Source: Virgibacillus salarius
GTDB lineage: Bacteria; Bacillota; Bacilli; Bacillales; Amphibacillaceae
Length of the DNA stretch: 64,000 bases
Direction of reading: 5' to 3'
Assembly: GCF_039521925.1 (NCBI RefSeq)
Contig: NZ_BAAACY010000078.1
Location: 31,955 to 95,954 of the forward strand
The stretch's first letter is position 1; each line of letters begins with the position of its first letter. This document shows, piece by piece, positions 1 through 8,510 of the stretch. The notes beneath the pieces were generated by a model. The model worked only from the letters and a program-made list of their open reading frames with translations, had not been told where the DNA came from and did no database searches. Position numbers and translations under genes: made by a program.

Positions 1-1
1 T

Positions 2-124
2 ACAACGAAGGTATATGTTGACTCAAGGGTACTTATGGGTGATGTTCCAGAATTTTTTGGTGGTGGAGAAGGAAGTAGTGGTCCAAACATAGCCGTTCCC
101 AAGGATGACTTGAATATTGATTAA
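2..124 (+). CDS. C-terminal end of a protein of unknown function (truncated by window edge)
   Basis: Frame 2 is open from the window edge to TAA at 122-124 and gives 40 residues ending in GPNIAVPKDDLNID. The tail contains a beta-strand-like KVYVDSRVLMGDV followed by a glycine/serine-rich FFGGGEGSSG segment. That pattern vaguely recalls the C-terminal beta domain of LiaF/YvlB-type envelope-stress proteins, but the similarity is too short to name a family. No terminator follows directly; the first plus-strand terminator is at 380-418, after a possible small ORF. A chance open frame cannot be excluded, although its composition looks protein-like. Confidence 0.45.
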   Translation, partial: TTKVYVDSRVLMGDVPEFFGGGEGSSGPNIAVPKDDLNID

Positions 125-230
125 GTACTTGTTATAATAATTATTATTAGCTAGTTGAATATTTAAACCTTATCAGATCGGTGAGGTAGAGGTGCAATGG
201 ATATGATTAATCAGTCGGAGGATGACAACG

Positions 231-353
231 ATGATGATTGATGAAAGGATGTATTGCCGAAGCATAATAAGTGTCTTCCTTATTATTGCTGGTGTGCTTT
301 TGAATAAGAAGTATACTGTCATGCAAGAAGCAATGTGCATGGAGAACTACTGA
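231..353 (+). CDS. possible 40-residue single-span membrane protein
   Basis: An ATG at 231 is preceded by CGGAGG at 216-221, a good ribosome binding site about 9 bases away. It opens a 40-codon frame ending in TGA at 351-353. Residues about 11-23 (SIISVFLIIAGVL) would form one short hydrophobic span, preceded by RMYCR and followed by NKKY. An intrinsic terminator lies just downstream at 380-418, so the frame would sit at the end of a transcript continuing from the truncated gene at the window edge. No homologue is recognised. The call rests on the RBS, the hydrophobic stretch and the position only. Confidence 0.35.
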   Translation: MMIDERMYCRSIISVFLIIAGVLLNKKYTVMQEAMCMENY

Positions 354-379
354 TCGAAATGGAGGATAACGTATATTGT

Positions 380-418
380 AAAGGCAATGGTAGGTTATTT
401 TCTATCATTGTCTTTTTG
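380..418 (+). terminator. intrinsic terminator
   Basis: A 13-base-pair stem (381-393 with 402-414, two G-U pairs) encloses an 8-base loop and runs into a T tract at 413-417. It closes the transcript from the left edge before the antiporter gene. Confidence 0.75.
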
Positions 419-529
419 TGTTTACAGAGCCCCCATTCTCTGACGCAGCCCCGTTTTCCACGTATCCCATTTTCTTGAACAGTATGTTTTCTTTCATTAT
501 TGCAAACAATCATAGTGGAGGTTACAACA

Positions 530-2080
530 ATGGAAGGAACAATTTTTTCCCTTATTCCTGCAATATTAATGCTCGTATTGGTATTAGTAACGAGAAATGT
601 ATTATTATCTTTAGGAACTGGGATTGTAGCAGGAGCACTTCTCATTCATGATTTTTCAATATGGGATTCCCTAAAGGAAATAGGAATTATTATTTATACT
701 ATATTTATATCGGAAGGCTCGCTAAATACAGGTAACCTTCTGTTATTAGGATTTTTACTTTTATTAGGAATAATGACAGCTTTTCTCCAAGCTTCAGGTG
801 GGAGTCGAGCCTTCGGTGAATGGATGATCAAACGTGTAAAAACAAGAGTCGGTGCGCAAGTAATGAGTGCGGTGCTAGGTATTATCATTTTTATTGATGA
901 TTATTTTAACAGCTTGGCTGTAGGGCAAATAGCAAGACCCTTAACAGATCGACATAAGATTTCACGAGCAAAGCTAGCCTATATTATTGATTCAACTTCG
1001 GCACCAGTTACGGTAATATCACCGATATCGAGCTGGGGAGCATATATCATTGGTATTATCGGTGGCTTATTTGTAGCAAATGGCATCACAGATATAGGAC
1101 CTTTAGAGGCGTTTATTAAAATGATCCCATATAATTTATATGCATTAGGAGCCATACTACTTGTGTTTTTAGTAGCCTACTTAAAGATGGATATTGGCCC
1201 GATGAAAGCACATGAGCAAAGGGCAATTCAGACAGGAGAATTACTAAATCCTAAGCAGGATAGAGTACCGGGAGATTTAACCGATACGTTTGCAGCACAT
1301 ACAGATGGGAAAATCTATCATCTTCTTGTCCCAATTGGTGTTTTGATTCTTGCTACTGTGGTATCCATGCTTGTTACAGGTGCAAATGCCAGCGATGGTA
1401 ATGTTAGCATTATATCCATTTTTGCAAATACGAATGTTAATCTATCGCTATTTATTGGTGGTACAATCGCTGTTTTAACATCATTTGTTTTTCATGGATT
1501 ACAAAGGAAACCGAAAAGCAACGCAGGAAAAATTATTGTAGAAGGTTTGAAAACAATGCTTCCTGCTATTTATATACTATTATTGGCCTGGACAATTGGT
1601 TCAGTGATAGGAACATTAAAAACAGGGGAGTATTTAGCACAAATTGTAGATAATGCTTCGATTAGTCCGGCATGGTTACCGTTGTTATTCTTCTTGATTG
1701 CAGGATTTATGGCCTTAGCTACAGGCACATCCTGGGGGACATTCGGTATCATGCTTCCGATCGCAGCTGAGGTGACAGTAATTACAGATATTTCTATGTT
1801 ATTACCTTCTATGGCTGCAGTGCTTGCTGGTTCTGTTTTTGGTGATCATTGTACACCAATATCGGATACGACAATTCTATCTTCAACGGGTGCTGGTGCA
1901 AATCATATTGATCATGTCTTGACTCAATTGCCATATGCGATTTTGGCAGCTGTTTCAGCTGGAATTGGCTATCTTATAATTGGTTTCACCAATCAAGTCG
2001 TATTTCCTTTAATTGCTACACTTGTTATCGTCTTAGCTATTGCATTAATCCTGCACTTTTTATCGAACACAAAGTCATAA
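530..2080 (+). CDS. NhaC-family Na+/H+ antiporter
   Basis: Integral membrane antiporter that probably exchanges cytoplasmic Na+ for protons. Start: ATG 530 with AGTGGAGG at 513-520 about 9 bases upstream; an in-frame TTG at 500 would place that RBS inside the gene, so 530 is preferred and gives 516 residues. The protein is hydrophobic throughout, with at least ten spans. It carries NhaC-family landmarks: an acidic segment IIIFIDDYFNSL near residue 120 and the C-terminal GDHCTPISDTTILSS loop around residue 440. Substrate is inferred from the family; related proteins (for example MleN) couple malate/lactate exchange to Na+/H+ instead. It stands alone, with terminators on both sides at 380-418 and 2278-2309. 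A Na+ exporter fits a halotolerant host. Confidence 0.85.
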   Translation: MEGTIFSLIPAILMLVLVLVTRNVLLSLGTGIVAGALLIHDFSIWDSLKEIGIIIYTIFISEGSLNTGNLLLLGFLLLLGIMTAFLQASGGSRAFGEWMIKRVKTRVGAQVMSAVLGIIIFIDDYFNSLAVGQIARPLTDRHKISRAKLAYIIDSTSAPVTVISPISSWGAYIIGIIGGLFVANGITDIGPLEAFIKMIPYNLYALGAILLVFLVAYLKMDIGPMKAHEQRAIQTGELLNPKQDRVPGDLTDTFAAHTDGKIYHLLVPIGVLILATVVSMLVTGANASDGNVSIISIFANTNVNLSLFIGGTIAVLTSFVFHGLQRKPKSNAGKIIVEGLKTMLPAIYILLLAWTIGSVIGTLKTGEYLAQIVDNASISPAWLPLLFFLIAGFMALATGTSWGTFGIMLPIAAEVTVITDISMLLPSMAAVLAGSVFGDHCTPISDTTILSSTGAGANHIDHVLTQLPYAILAAVSAGIGYLIIGFTNQVVFPLIATLVIVLAIALILHFLSNTKS

Positions 2081-2277
2081 TACGAGATCGGTGTTATGCT
2101 ACGAATGATTATGTATCGGGCATGTAACATACAGTAAAATCGCCGGTTTAGAATAGAGACCAATAGGTTATACTCTTACGGTGCTTACAATAGAAAACTT
2201 CGCTTGTTGTAGTCAGTTTATCTTATAACATGGCGATGGTATTCTGTGGAAATATACACTTTAAGCTAAAATCCAAG

Positions 2278-2309
2278 CTGTCGGGAATTTTTTCTCGGCA
2301 GTATTTTTA
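2278..2309 (+). terminator. intrinsic terminator of the antiporter gene
   Basis: A nine-base-pair stem with two G-U pairs (2278-2286 with 2293-2301) is followed by TATTTTTAT. It lies about 200 bases after the stop codon; nothing coding is seen between them. Confidence 0.65.
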
Positions 2310-2401
2310 TATAGTAGAAAAAATATTGTCCAACTTTTAAAGCTACGAAATGAAGTCTATTTTGTTCTGTGTGGAGGGAATGTAGCTAGAAGCTTTGTAC
2401 A

Positions 2402-2450
2402 AATACCCGAAGAATCTCTAGTGTTACGATGAGGAATCGAGTATTTTTTC
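2402..2450 (+). terminator. terminator-like hairpin in a gene-free stretch
   Basis: The 609-base gap between the antiporter and the transporter (2081-2689) holds no gene that I can see. This second hairpin (2402-2410 with 2437-2445, one mismatch) ends in TTTTTT at 2444-2449. It may be a back-up terminator or end a short RNA made after 2310; no promoter for such an RNA is obvious. Confidence 0.4.
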
Positions 2451-2575
2451 TTCTGGAGAAGTAACGAATAACCTAATCTAAAAGCCTATAATAATTGTTT
2501 AAAAATATCTAATAACTACATATGCTGTTTTTTTGTTAATTAAAATTAGAAATATCTTGAAATTCAAATAATTCT

Positions 2576-2604
2576 TTGACATAGTATAAAAGTACCGTTA
2601 TAAT
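2576..2604 (+). promoter_or_regulatory. consensus sigma-A promoter for the NSS transporter
   Basis: TTGACA at 2576-2581, a 17-base spacer and TATAAT at 2599-2604 match the vegetative consensus exactly. Transcription should start near 2611 and gives a leader of about 80 bases before the GTG-free ATG start at 2690. High basal expression of the transporter is therefore likely. Confidence 0.85.
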
Positions 2605-2689
2605 ACAAACAGAAATATCTGAAAAAATAAAACTTTAAAAACATTCCTTAAACCAACTATTTTGGTAAAGAAGAGGGGGAGGTATTGTA

Positions 2690-4228
2690 ATGGAAACTCG
2701 TTCACAATGGGGGACAAGAGCAGGGTTTATTATGGCTGCTGTAGGTTCAGCGGTTGGACTAGGAAATATTTGGCGTTTTCCAGCTGTCGCTTATGAGAAT
2801 GGTGGAGGAGCCTTTTTTATCCCTTATCTGTTCGCACTACTAACCGCCGGTATTCCTATTTTGATTATGGAATTTACGATGGGACATAAATATCGTGGTT
2901 CTGCACCGCTTACGTATAAGCGAATAAATAAAAAGACAGAATTTATTGGCTGGTGGGCAGTGCTCGTATCGTTTGTTATCTCTACGTACTATTCTGTTAT
3001 TATTGCCTGGGCAATATCCTATTCTGTTTTCTCAATTAATTTAAGCTGGGGAGCAGATACGGAAGTGTTTTTAATGAATGACTTTTTACATCGTACCGTA
3101 GAACCAGGACAAATAGGAAGTCTTGTACCAGGTGTACTTATTCCATTAATTATCGTTTGGGTTGTAGTTCTAGGTATTTTATTTAAAGGAGTTAAGAGAG
3201 GAATAGAAATTGCAAACCGCATCTTTATTCCCGCTTTAGTTATTATTTTCCTTATTATTGTTATTCGAGCAATTACATTAGACGGAGCTATGGACGGATT
3301 GCAAACATTTTTTGCTCCAGACTTCAGTAAAATATTAGATGGAGAAGTATGGGTGGCAGCATATGGGCAAATATTTTTTAGTTTATCGATTGCCTTCGCT
3401 ATTATGATCACATATTCAAGCTACTTACCTAAGAAATCGGATATTACCAACAACGCCTTCATTACAGGATTTGGTAATTCAAGCTTTGAGTTACTAGCTG
3501 GTATTGGGGTGTTTTCTGCTCTTGGATTTATGGCAGCTCAATCCGGTGTAGGGGTAGAGGAAGTAGTCTCAGGAGGAGTTGGTCTTGCCTTCGTAGTTTT
3601 TCCGGCGATAATTAATGAATTCCCAGGACTGAATGGATTATTTGGCTTTTTGTTTTTCGCTTCATTGGTACTTGCTGGATTAACTTCATTGATGTCAATT
3701 ACAGAGACATATGTTGCTGGTTTAACAGATAAATTCAAAATATCCAGATCAAAGGCAGTTTTATTTGGAGGTGGAATAGCCGCAATTATTTCACTTTTAT
3801 TTGCGACTCAAGGTGGTCTGTTCTTCTTGGATGCAGCTGACTACTTTATTAATCAATTTGGAGTAGCGCTTATAGGACTTGTTGAAGTAGTGCTTATTGC
3901 ATGGATTCTTCGTAAAGTAAAGGATCTAAAAACACATGCCAATGCTATTTCTGATATTCGCCTAGGTTGGTGGTGGTCGCTAAGTCTAAATGTTATTACA
4001 CCTCTAGTATTGGGGTATATGATGTTCGATTTATTCCGACTAAACCTAATGAAGCAATTTGACACAGAAACTGGAAATTATGAAGGATATGCAGATATAT
4101 TTATCGTATTTGGAGGTTGGTTTGTTGCAGCAGCAGCCCTTATTATCGGTATTGTCATGGCTGCTACTAAGTGGAGGTCCGAAGCTAAAGGTGTTAGTGA
4201 GCATTCAGAGGAGAGGGAGGCCAAATAA
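2690..4228 (+). CDS. sodium-dependent transporter, NSS (SNF) family, MetP-like large subunit
   Basis: Sodium-coupled symporter of the neurotransmitter:sodium symporter family, probably importing a neutral amino acid such as methionine or alanine. The 512-residue product starts with the family's first transmembrane motif, GSAVGLGNIWRFP at residues about 17-29, whose unwound region binds Na+ and substrate in LeuT. Eleven or twelve spans follow, with an ITETYVAG segment around residue 340. ATG 2690 has GAGGGGGAGG just upstream. The next gene, starting 2 bases after the stop, encodes a 35-residue MetS-type partner, which points to the MetPS subgroup (known from Corynebacterium). The substrate is inferred from that pairing, not shown by the sequence. 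Confidence 0.9.
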   Translation: METRSQWGTRAGFIMAAVGSAVGLGNIWRFPAVAYENGGGAFFIPYLFALLTAGIPILIMEFTMGHKYRGSAPLTYKRINKKTEFIGWWAVLVSFVISTYYSVIIAWAISYSVFSINLSWGADTEVFLMNDFLHRTVEPGQIGSLVPGVLIPLIIVWVVVLGILFKGVKRGIEIANRIFIPALVIIFLIIVIRAITLDGAMDGLQTFFAPDFSKILDGEVWVAAYGQIFFSLSIAFAIMITYSSYLPKKSDITNNAFITGFGNSSFELLAGIGVFSALGFMAAQSGVGVEEVVSGGVGLAFVVFPAIINEFPGLNGLFGFLFFASLVLAGLTSLMSITETYVAGLTDKFKISRSKAVLFGGGIAAIISLLFATQGGLFFLDAADYFINQFGVALIGLVEVVLIAWILRKVKDLKTHANAISDIRLGWWWSLSLNVITPLVLGYMMFDLFRLNLMKQFDTETGNYEGYADIFIVFGGWFVAAAALIIGIVMAATKWRSEAKGVSEHSEEREAK

Positions 4229-4230
4229 CT

Positions 4231-4338
4231 ATGACTGGCAGTGTCATTTTAGTGATGATTCTTAGTATGGTAATTATTTGGGGAGGATTAGCTGCAAGTA
4301 TTATGTATGCTGTGAAGAAATCAAAAGAAGTAAAATAA
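4231..4338 (+). CDS. MetS-type small subunit of the NSS transporter
   Basis: This 35-residue protein starts two bases after the transporter stop, and its RBS (GAGAGGGAGG, 4211-4220) lies inside the end of the larger gene, so translation is coupled. Residues about 5-28 form one hydrophobic helix with the family-like pattern MILSMVIIWGGLAASI, and the tail is basic (VKKSKEVK). Known MetS proteins are tiny single-span partners required by MetP-type importers of methionine/alanine. Location and size match well. It is short enough to be missed by most gene finders. Confidence 0.8.
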   Translation: MTGSVILVMILSMVIIWGGLAASIMYAVKKSKEVK

Positions 4339-4370
4339 GCAGTGACCTTTTTATCGAATTTGTAGCAGAA

Positions 4371-4418
4371 AGACTTCCCTTCTCTAGTTGCTATAGCTAG
4401 GTGAAGGGAAGTCTTTTC
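4371..4418 (+). terminator. strong intrinsic terminator after metS
   Basis: GACTTCCCTTC at 4372-4382 pairs with GAAGGGAAGTC further on (about 4402-4413), followed by TTTTC. The next gene runs towards it on the other strand. Confidence 0.8.
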
Positions 4419-4510
4419 GATTCTAACAGACCTTTGAACGCTTCAATTTATTATTTATTCTCTATCCAGTCTAGGCAAAGAAGTCATATAAGTTTAAATT
4501 GACTATCTTG

Positions 4511-5476
4511 TTAATCTTTTTGTTTCGCAATTCGTTCCCATTTACGTAAATAAGGGTATGGATCAAAGGACCATTCGCTTTTGCCATTATCTTTGTACAT
4601 ACCATAATGTAAATGTGGAGGGAATTTTCCAGATGTTCCCGGCGGTCCATAACCTGTCGAACCAACACTCCCCAGTACATCTCCAGGCTTAACAACTTGA
4701 CCAACCTTAATATCATCATCGTAACCGTTCATATGTCCATAATAATGATAAATATTATAAATATCACGAATACCGATTCTCCATCCTCCATAGAGATTCC
4801 AGCCCATCATTTCTATAACACCATATGTTGTTGATTTTACAGGTGTTCCATAATTTGCAAAAATATCGGTACCTTCATGAATTCGTAATCCGCCAAATCC
4901 TCTTCGGTCACCCCATGTGCTTCTATAACTATAATTGTGAGCTATAGAAACAGGAAAATCCCTATCCGTTAAATTAATATCTTGAAATTCCTTAAACACC
5001 TTTGCAGTGTTCATTATCGTCTGTACGGATAAATCCCGCTTATAATAATTCCATAATGCAATTTTTATATCATCCTTCGTTTGACCGTATTCAAGTAAAT
5101 AATTTGCCATCGTATGAAGAATATCTTCCGAATTTCTCGGATCGGCTTTTTGATCACCATCGCCATCTTTACCCTTTCCATTGAAAAAGACGATTAATCG
5201 TTCATCCTTGATCATAGAAGAATTTCCTAATCCATACCATAATTCAGGTGGTACCTCAATAGAGATAACTTTCTCATCATCTGAATCCTGTTTTTTGTTG
5301 CGCTCGTAATTATCAATTGCTGCGAAATAGTACCAAGGAATTTGACTTAAGGCTTCTGTTTTTTTGAATAATGCCATTCTTTTATCATAAATCGTTTTCT
5401 CTTCTGCATGTGCAAATGTATGCGGAAAAACTGAAAATAGAATTATGATCATGAAAAAAAAACGTTTTGCATACAA
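4511..5476 (-). CDS. lytH: M23 peptidase, L-Ala-D-Glu endopeptidase LytH
   Basis: Secreted zinc peptidase. In B. subtilis LytH trims spore-cortex tetrapeptides to single L-alanine side chains late in sporulation. The start is TTG at 5476 (AGGGTG 7 bases upstream), giving 321 residues with a signal peptide (KRFFFMIIILFSVFPHTFAHA). The C-terminal half is the LytM-type domain: HEGTDIFA (first zinc His and Asp, about residue 203), then HYYGHM and finally PPHLHYGMY with the HxH zinc/catalytic pair near residue 290. Length (B. subtilis about 326) and neighbours (yutC, yutD) support the assignment. In B. subtilis lipA lies between lytH and yutC; here it is absent. A sigma-K promoter is expected but I could not pick one out. 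Confidence 0.85.
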   Translation of the reverse strand: MYAKRFFFMIIILFSVFPHTFAHAEEKTIYDKRMALFKKTEALSQIPWYYFAAIDNYERNKKQDSDDEKVISIEVPPELWYGLGNSSMIKDERLIVFFNGKGKDGDGDQKADPRNSEDILHTMANYLLEYGQTKDDIKIALWNYYKRDLSVQTIMNTAKVFKEFQDINLTDRDFPVSIAHNYSYRSTWGDRRGFGGLRIHEGTDIFANYGTPVKSTTYGVIEMMGWNLYGGWRIGIRDIYNIYHYYGHMNGYDDDIKVGQVVKPGDVLGSVGSTGYGPPGTSGKFPPHLHYGMYKDNGKSEWSFDPYPYLRKWERIAKQKD

Positions 5477-5577
5477 AATGTTTCACCCTTACACGCATAT
5501 TTTCTTTACTTAATAACGTTACAAGTAGCTGATGTTCTGTATTTTTTGTCAAAGTAGTTCTGATTATACAATAAATT

Positions 5578-5612
5578 AAAAGGGACTAATTGGAATTTCC
5601 AATCAGTTCCTT
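5578..5612 (-). terminator. terminator of the YhcN/YlaJ lipoprotein gene
   Basis: Inverted repeat 5578-5592/5598-5612 (15 pairs, two G-U). Read on the minus strand it ends in CCCTTTTAATTT. It separates the lipoprotein gene from lytH, so lytH needs its own promoter downstream of it. Confidence 0.65.
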
Positions 5613-5623
5613 TCTGTTTTTAA

Positions 5624-6190
5624 TTACATACCTTTATTACTACCTTGAGGTGATTTTTTCATTTCTTTAATAATGCTCTGAATCGTATTATCATAATCAC
5701 CTTCTGTTGTACTTAGATTATGCAAACTGTGGATATCATTAATTAAACTTGTATTGTCCGAGACATATACTTTAAAGTATCTAGGCATAACTGACATTGC
5801 CGTACGCTTTGCCATATCCGCTGTTCTATCCTGATCATAACGGCCAGATTTTTGGTAAGCAATTAACACTTCTTCGTCCGTTACAAGTGTTGCGACTTCA
5901 TCGAAAGCATCACCACGCAACATAATTCGCGTAATCATATTCGCCATTTCAGTACGGTCAATACTTACGGAATGATTTTTTTCTGTATTATTTTCCATTT
6001 GTTCTTTCGTATAACGCACATAGCCAAGTTTATCATCAGCACCATCTTCTGCCGGAGCTCGTAACTCTTGATTAGGATCTAATTCATTCCGTATTTGGTC
6101 TCTTTCATCAATAGCATTGTTATTATTTGCACAACCAGTAATGAGTAGCAAAGAAGTCAGGCCGATTGGTATAAGTGTTCTTGTTTTCAT
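5624..6190 (-). CDS. yutC: YhcN/YlaJ-family sporulation lipoprotein (YutC-like)
   Basis: Spore-associated lipoprotein of unclear function. ATG at 6190 is chosen because GGAGG lies upstream and because it gives a clean lipoprotein signal, MKTRTLIPIGLTSLLLITGC, with LITGC as the lipobox. The earlier in-frame ATG at 6250 would bury the signal. The mature part is hydrophilic, with an Asp/Glu-rich linker (residues about 25-55) and the YhcN/YlaJ domain (MANMITRIML, DEEVLIAYQ and RYFKVYVSDN). 188 residues. It sits between lytH and yutD as in B. subtilis, which supports the YutC name; family membership is firmer than the symbol. Confidence 0.8.
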   Translation of the reverse strand: MKTRTLIPIGLTSLLLITGCANNNNAIDERDQIRNELDPNQELRAPAEDGADDKLGYVRYTKEQMENNTEKNHSVSIDRTEMANMITRIMLRGDAFDEVATLVTDEEVLIAYQKSGRYDQDRTADMAKRTAMSVMPRYFKVYVSDNTSLINDIHSLHNLSTTEGDYDNTIQSIIKEMKKSPQGSNKGM

Positions 6191-6319
6191 TGCTATCCTC
6201 CATTCAAAATATCTTTTCATCATTAGTTTGCAATTTGAGTTGAAAATCATACTATTTTATTTCTGGAGGGTTTTTCGAAAAGATGATAAACTGTAGACAC
6301 GATATATGGGGGGATTTAT

Positions 6320-6595
6320 ATGATAGAGCTGCAAGGGAAAAAATACGAGCTTGTGGAAAATCATAAAAATGGATTTAGTGAGGATATGTTAAAAGAACGG
6401 TACTCAGATATATTAGCTAAGTATGATTTTATTGTTGGTGACTGGGGTTATGACCAGTTACGATTAAAAGGCTTTTATGCAGATCAAAACCAAAAAGCAC
6501 CTGTTGACAATAAGATCAGTGCCTTAGATGACTATTTATATGAATACTGTAATTTTGGATGTGCTTATTTTGTCCTTCAAAAAATTGCTACATAA
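6320..6595 (+). CDS. yutD: YutD family protein (DUF1027)
   Basis: Small cytosolic protein, 91 residues, conserved in Bacillales and of unknown function. The sequence carries the family core YDFIVGDWGYDQLRLKGFY (about residues 35-53) and the C-terminal YLYEYCNFGCAYFVL with two cysteines three residues apart (C75 and C79 region). ATG 6320 follows GGGGGG 7 bases upstream. It is divergent from the yutC-like gene and convergent with the small protein at 6617-6895. Recognition is by close similarity to B. subtilis YutD. Confidence 0.88.
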   Translation: MIELQGKKYELVENHKNGFSEDMLKERYSDILAKYDFIVGDWGYDQLRLKGFYADQNQKAPVDNKISALDDYLYEYCNFGCAYFVLQKIAT

Positions 6596-6598
6596 AAA

Positions 6599-6627
6599 AG
6601 CAGTAGCTCGATGTTGCTACTGCTCGT
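6599..6627 (+). terminator. terminator of yutD
   Basis: AGCAGTAGC (6599-6607) pairs with GCTACTGCT (6616-6624). The right arm overlaps the 3' end of the convergent gene, and the upstream A run could serve as a T tract for the minus strand. Confidence 0.55.
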
Positions 6628-6895
6628 TTCCAAAATCGCCATCAGGATTATTATGTGGGTCATGTGAGCCATCAGCCTGTCTAGGTAAGTCCTTATGACG
6701 TTCTCTATCAGGGTAAACAAAAGCACTATCCCGTCGTTGTCCTTTTTCCCAAGGAGTCGATTTACCTTCCACTAGAGCATATTCATTCATTGGAGAACCA
6801 AAAGATCCTTCTGGGAATTCCTCAGGAATTAGCTTGTCGTGCATACTTTCCACATTAGTAAAGTTTGAATATGTCTTCTTTTTTTCTTTTGCCAT
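6617..6895 (-). CDS. small conserved hydrophilic protein of unknown function
   Basis: A 92-residue, highly charged and proline-rich protein without predicted membrane segments. ATG 6895 follows AAGGA about 10 bases upstream; a TTG directly before it is less likely. Sequence features are KKKTYSNFTNVE near the N-terminus, EEFPEGSFGSP, a STPWEKGQRRDSAFVYPDRE core and a C-terminus rich in His, Asp and Asn. Such proteins are widespread in Bacillus and usually labelled only as cytosolic protein. Composition suggests an intrinsically disordered protein; a role in spores or stress would be a guess. Confidence 0.75.
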   Translation of the reverse strand: MAKEKKKTYSNFTNVESMHDKLIPEEFPEGSFGSPMNEYALVEGKSTPWEKGQRRDSAFVYPDRERHKDLPRQADGSHDPHNNPDGDFGNEQ

Positions 6896-7022
6896 CAACT
6901 AAACACATCCTTTTCACACAAAATACCAACAACTAATGTAAAGGTGTTGGTATTAGTTTTGACTATATAGTGAGTTGTATGGGTAGAAAATAAAGGCAGT
7001 TCGTATGAAATGATGCTAGGGA

Positions 7023-8465
7023 TTAAAGCTCACAACGTTTATAGCCTCTGTATTTTTTTTCAAGCATTTTTCCTAATCGAAAAATTGCATCCTCATTTCC
7101 TGATTTACTTATAATTTGAACAGCAATTGGCATATTATTTTCATCATTTCCTACCGGTACGGTCAATGCAGGTAATCCCCAAACATTTGCATAGGCTACA
7201 TAAGGCATGTAAGTGAGAAATGTTCGCCGCATGGAGAATATTTGTCGATAAACTTTTCCATGCTCTAATGCTCCCGTATGATAAATTGGAAAAATGAGTA
7301 GCCTATTTTGTAAATACGCTCCCAGAATCTTGTCTCCCTGTAAAATTGTCTCTTCCATCTCTCGAATGCGGCTAATCGATGGTTTAAAAAGCTTTGCTCC
7401 AAAAATTGCTTTCGACAGATACGGATGAATCTTAGAGCGTTGCGTTAGTTTTTCTTTAAGAAAAGATTTCAAGAGAAAAGACCTGTCATTATTAAATGCA
7501 GCTTTTTCAATTAATTCACTGCCATTACTTGAGAGCATTTCTTGCCATAATGTAGCGCAGTTATGATACATTGGAGGAATGCGTCGAAAAGTAGAAAACG
7601 ATCTTGTTAGTACTTTTTCAATATCGTCTAACAGTCTTTTCGTTACTTCATTTAATGGTTGTTCCATATTACTAGGTAAAATTTCTATCTTAAAATTCTT
7701 TAGAGAGCAATCATCTATTTCATTTTCGGAGATGCTTGAATAGATAAGTTCCATATCCCGAACGGATTTACCCATTGGTCCAATGCTTAACATTCTATTT
7801 TGGATATCATTTGTAACAGCTGGAAAATGCCCATGAGCTGAAACCTGTTTAAAACCGGGCTTAAAACCAATAACGCCATTGAAGTGACTGGGAAATCGAA
7901 TGGAACCACCAATGTCAGAGCCAATTCCTGCAAGAGCACCTCCTGCTGCTAACAGGGCTCCTTCACCTCCACTTGAGCCTCCACAGGTCCTATTGATATC
8001 CCAAGGATTGTTGGTACGACCATATAGTCGATTATCTGTTTCCTGACAAAAACATAAGGCAGGTGTATTTGTCTTACTTAAGATAATCATTCCAGCTTCC
8101 TGTAATTTCGATATAACTACTGCGTCTTTTCTAGAAATTAAGTCTTTTCTATGTTCTAGTCCACCAGTCGTTTTCATACCTTTGACATGAATGGATTCTT
8201 TTACACTTATTGGGACACCAAATAGAGGGGATAATGGCTCATTATTTTTTAAAAACATATCCAGCTCTTTTGCTTGTTGTAGCGCTTCAACGTACCGATT
8301 TTCTACTACTGCATTAATAATCGGATTTATTTGTTTTTGTTTTTCTATATAAACACTAACGATTTCTAACACTGAAAACTGTCTTTCTTTAATAGCATGG
8401 GATATAGCTGTAACATCTAAATTAAGTATATCTTCCTTGTTGGAAGAGATCACAGTTCCCATCAT
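7023..8465 (-). CDS. amidase, amidase-signature family
   Basis: Serine amidohydrolase of the amidase-signature fold (relatives: GatA, fatty-acid amide hydrolase). The Ser-cisSer-Lys triad is visible: Lys in FGVPISVKESIHVKG (about residue 91), the cis-Ser in CGGSSGGEGALLAAGG (about residues 165-180), and the nucleophile Ser in GIGSDIGGSIRFP (about residues 185-197). 480 residues, typical for the family. No gatB/gatC neighbours, so it is unlikely to be the Glu-tRNA amidotransferase subunit. The remote C-terminal half resembles eukaryotic-type FAAH-like members more than GatA. The substrate cannot be read from the sequence. It is an insertion relative to the B. subtilis yut order. Tandem ATGs at 8465/8462 leave the exact start open. 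Confidence 0.85.
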   Translation of the reverse strand: MMGTVISSNKEDILNLDVTAISHAIKERQFSVLEIVSVYIEKQKQINPIINAVVENRYVEALQQAKELDMFLKNNEPLSPLFGVPISVKESIHVKGMKTTGGLEHRKDLISRKDAVVISKLQEAGMIILSKTNTPALCFCQETDNRLYGRTNNPWDINRTCGGSSGGEGALLAAGGALAGIGSDIGGSIRFPSHFNGVIGFKPGFKQVSAHGHFPAVTNDIQNRMLSIGPMGKSVRDMELIYSSISENEIDDCSLKNFKIEILPSNMEQPLNEVTKRLLDDIEKVLTRSFSTFRRIPPMYHNCATLWQEMLSSNGSELIEKAAFNNDRSFLLKSFLKEKLTQRSKIHPYLSKAIFGAKLFKPSISRIREMEETILQGDKILGAYLQNRLLIFPIYHTGALEHGKVYRQIFSMRRTFLTYMPYVAYANVWGLPALTVPVGNDENNMPIAVQIISKSGNEDAIFRLGKMLEKKYRGYKRCEL

Positions 8466-8510
8466 CCTTCATTCTCCTCGTATTTAAATTATGCATGAAA
8501 TTTGCTGTAA

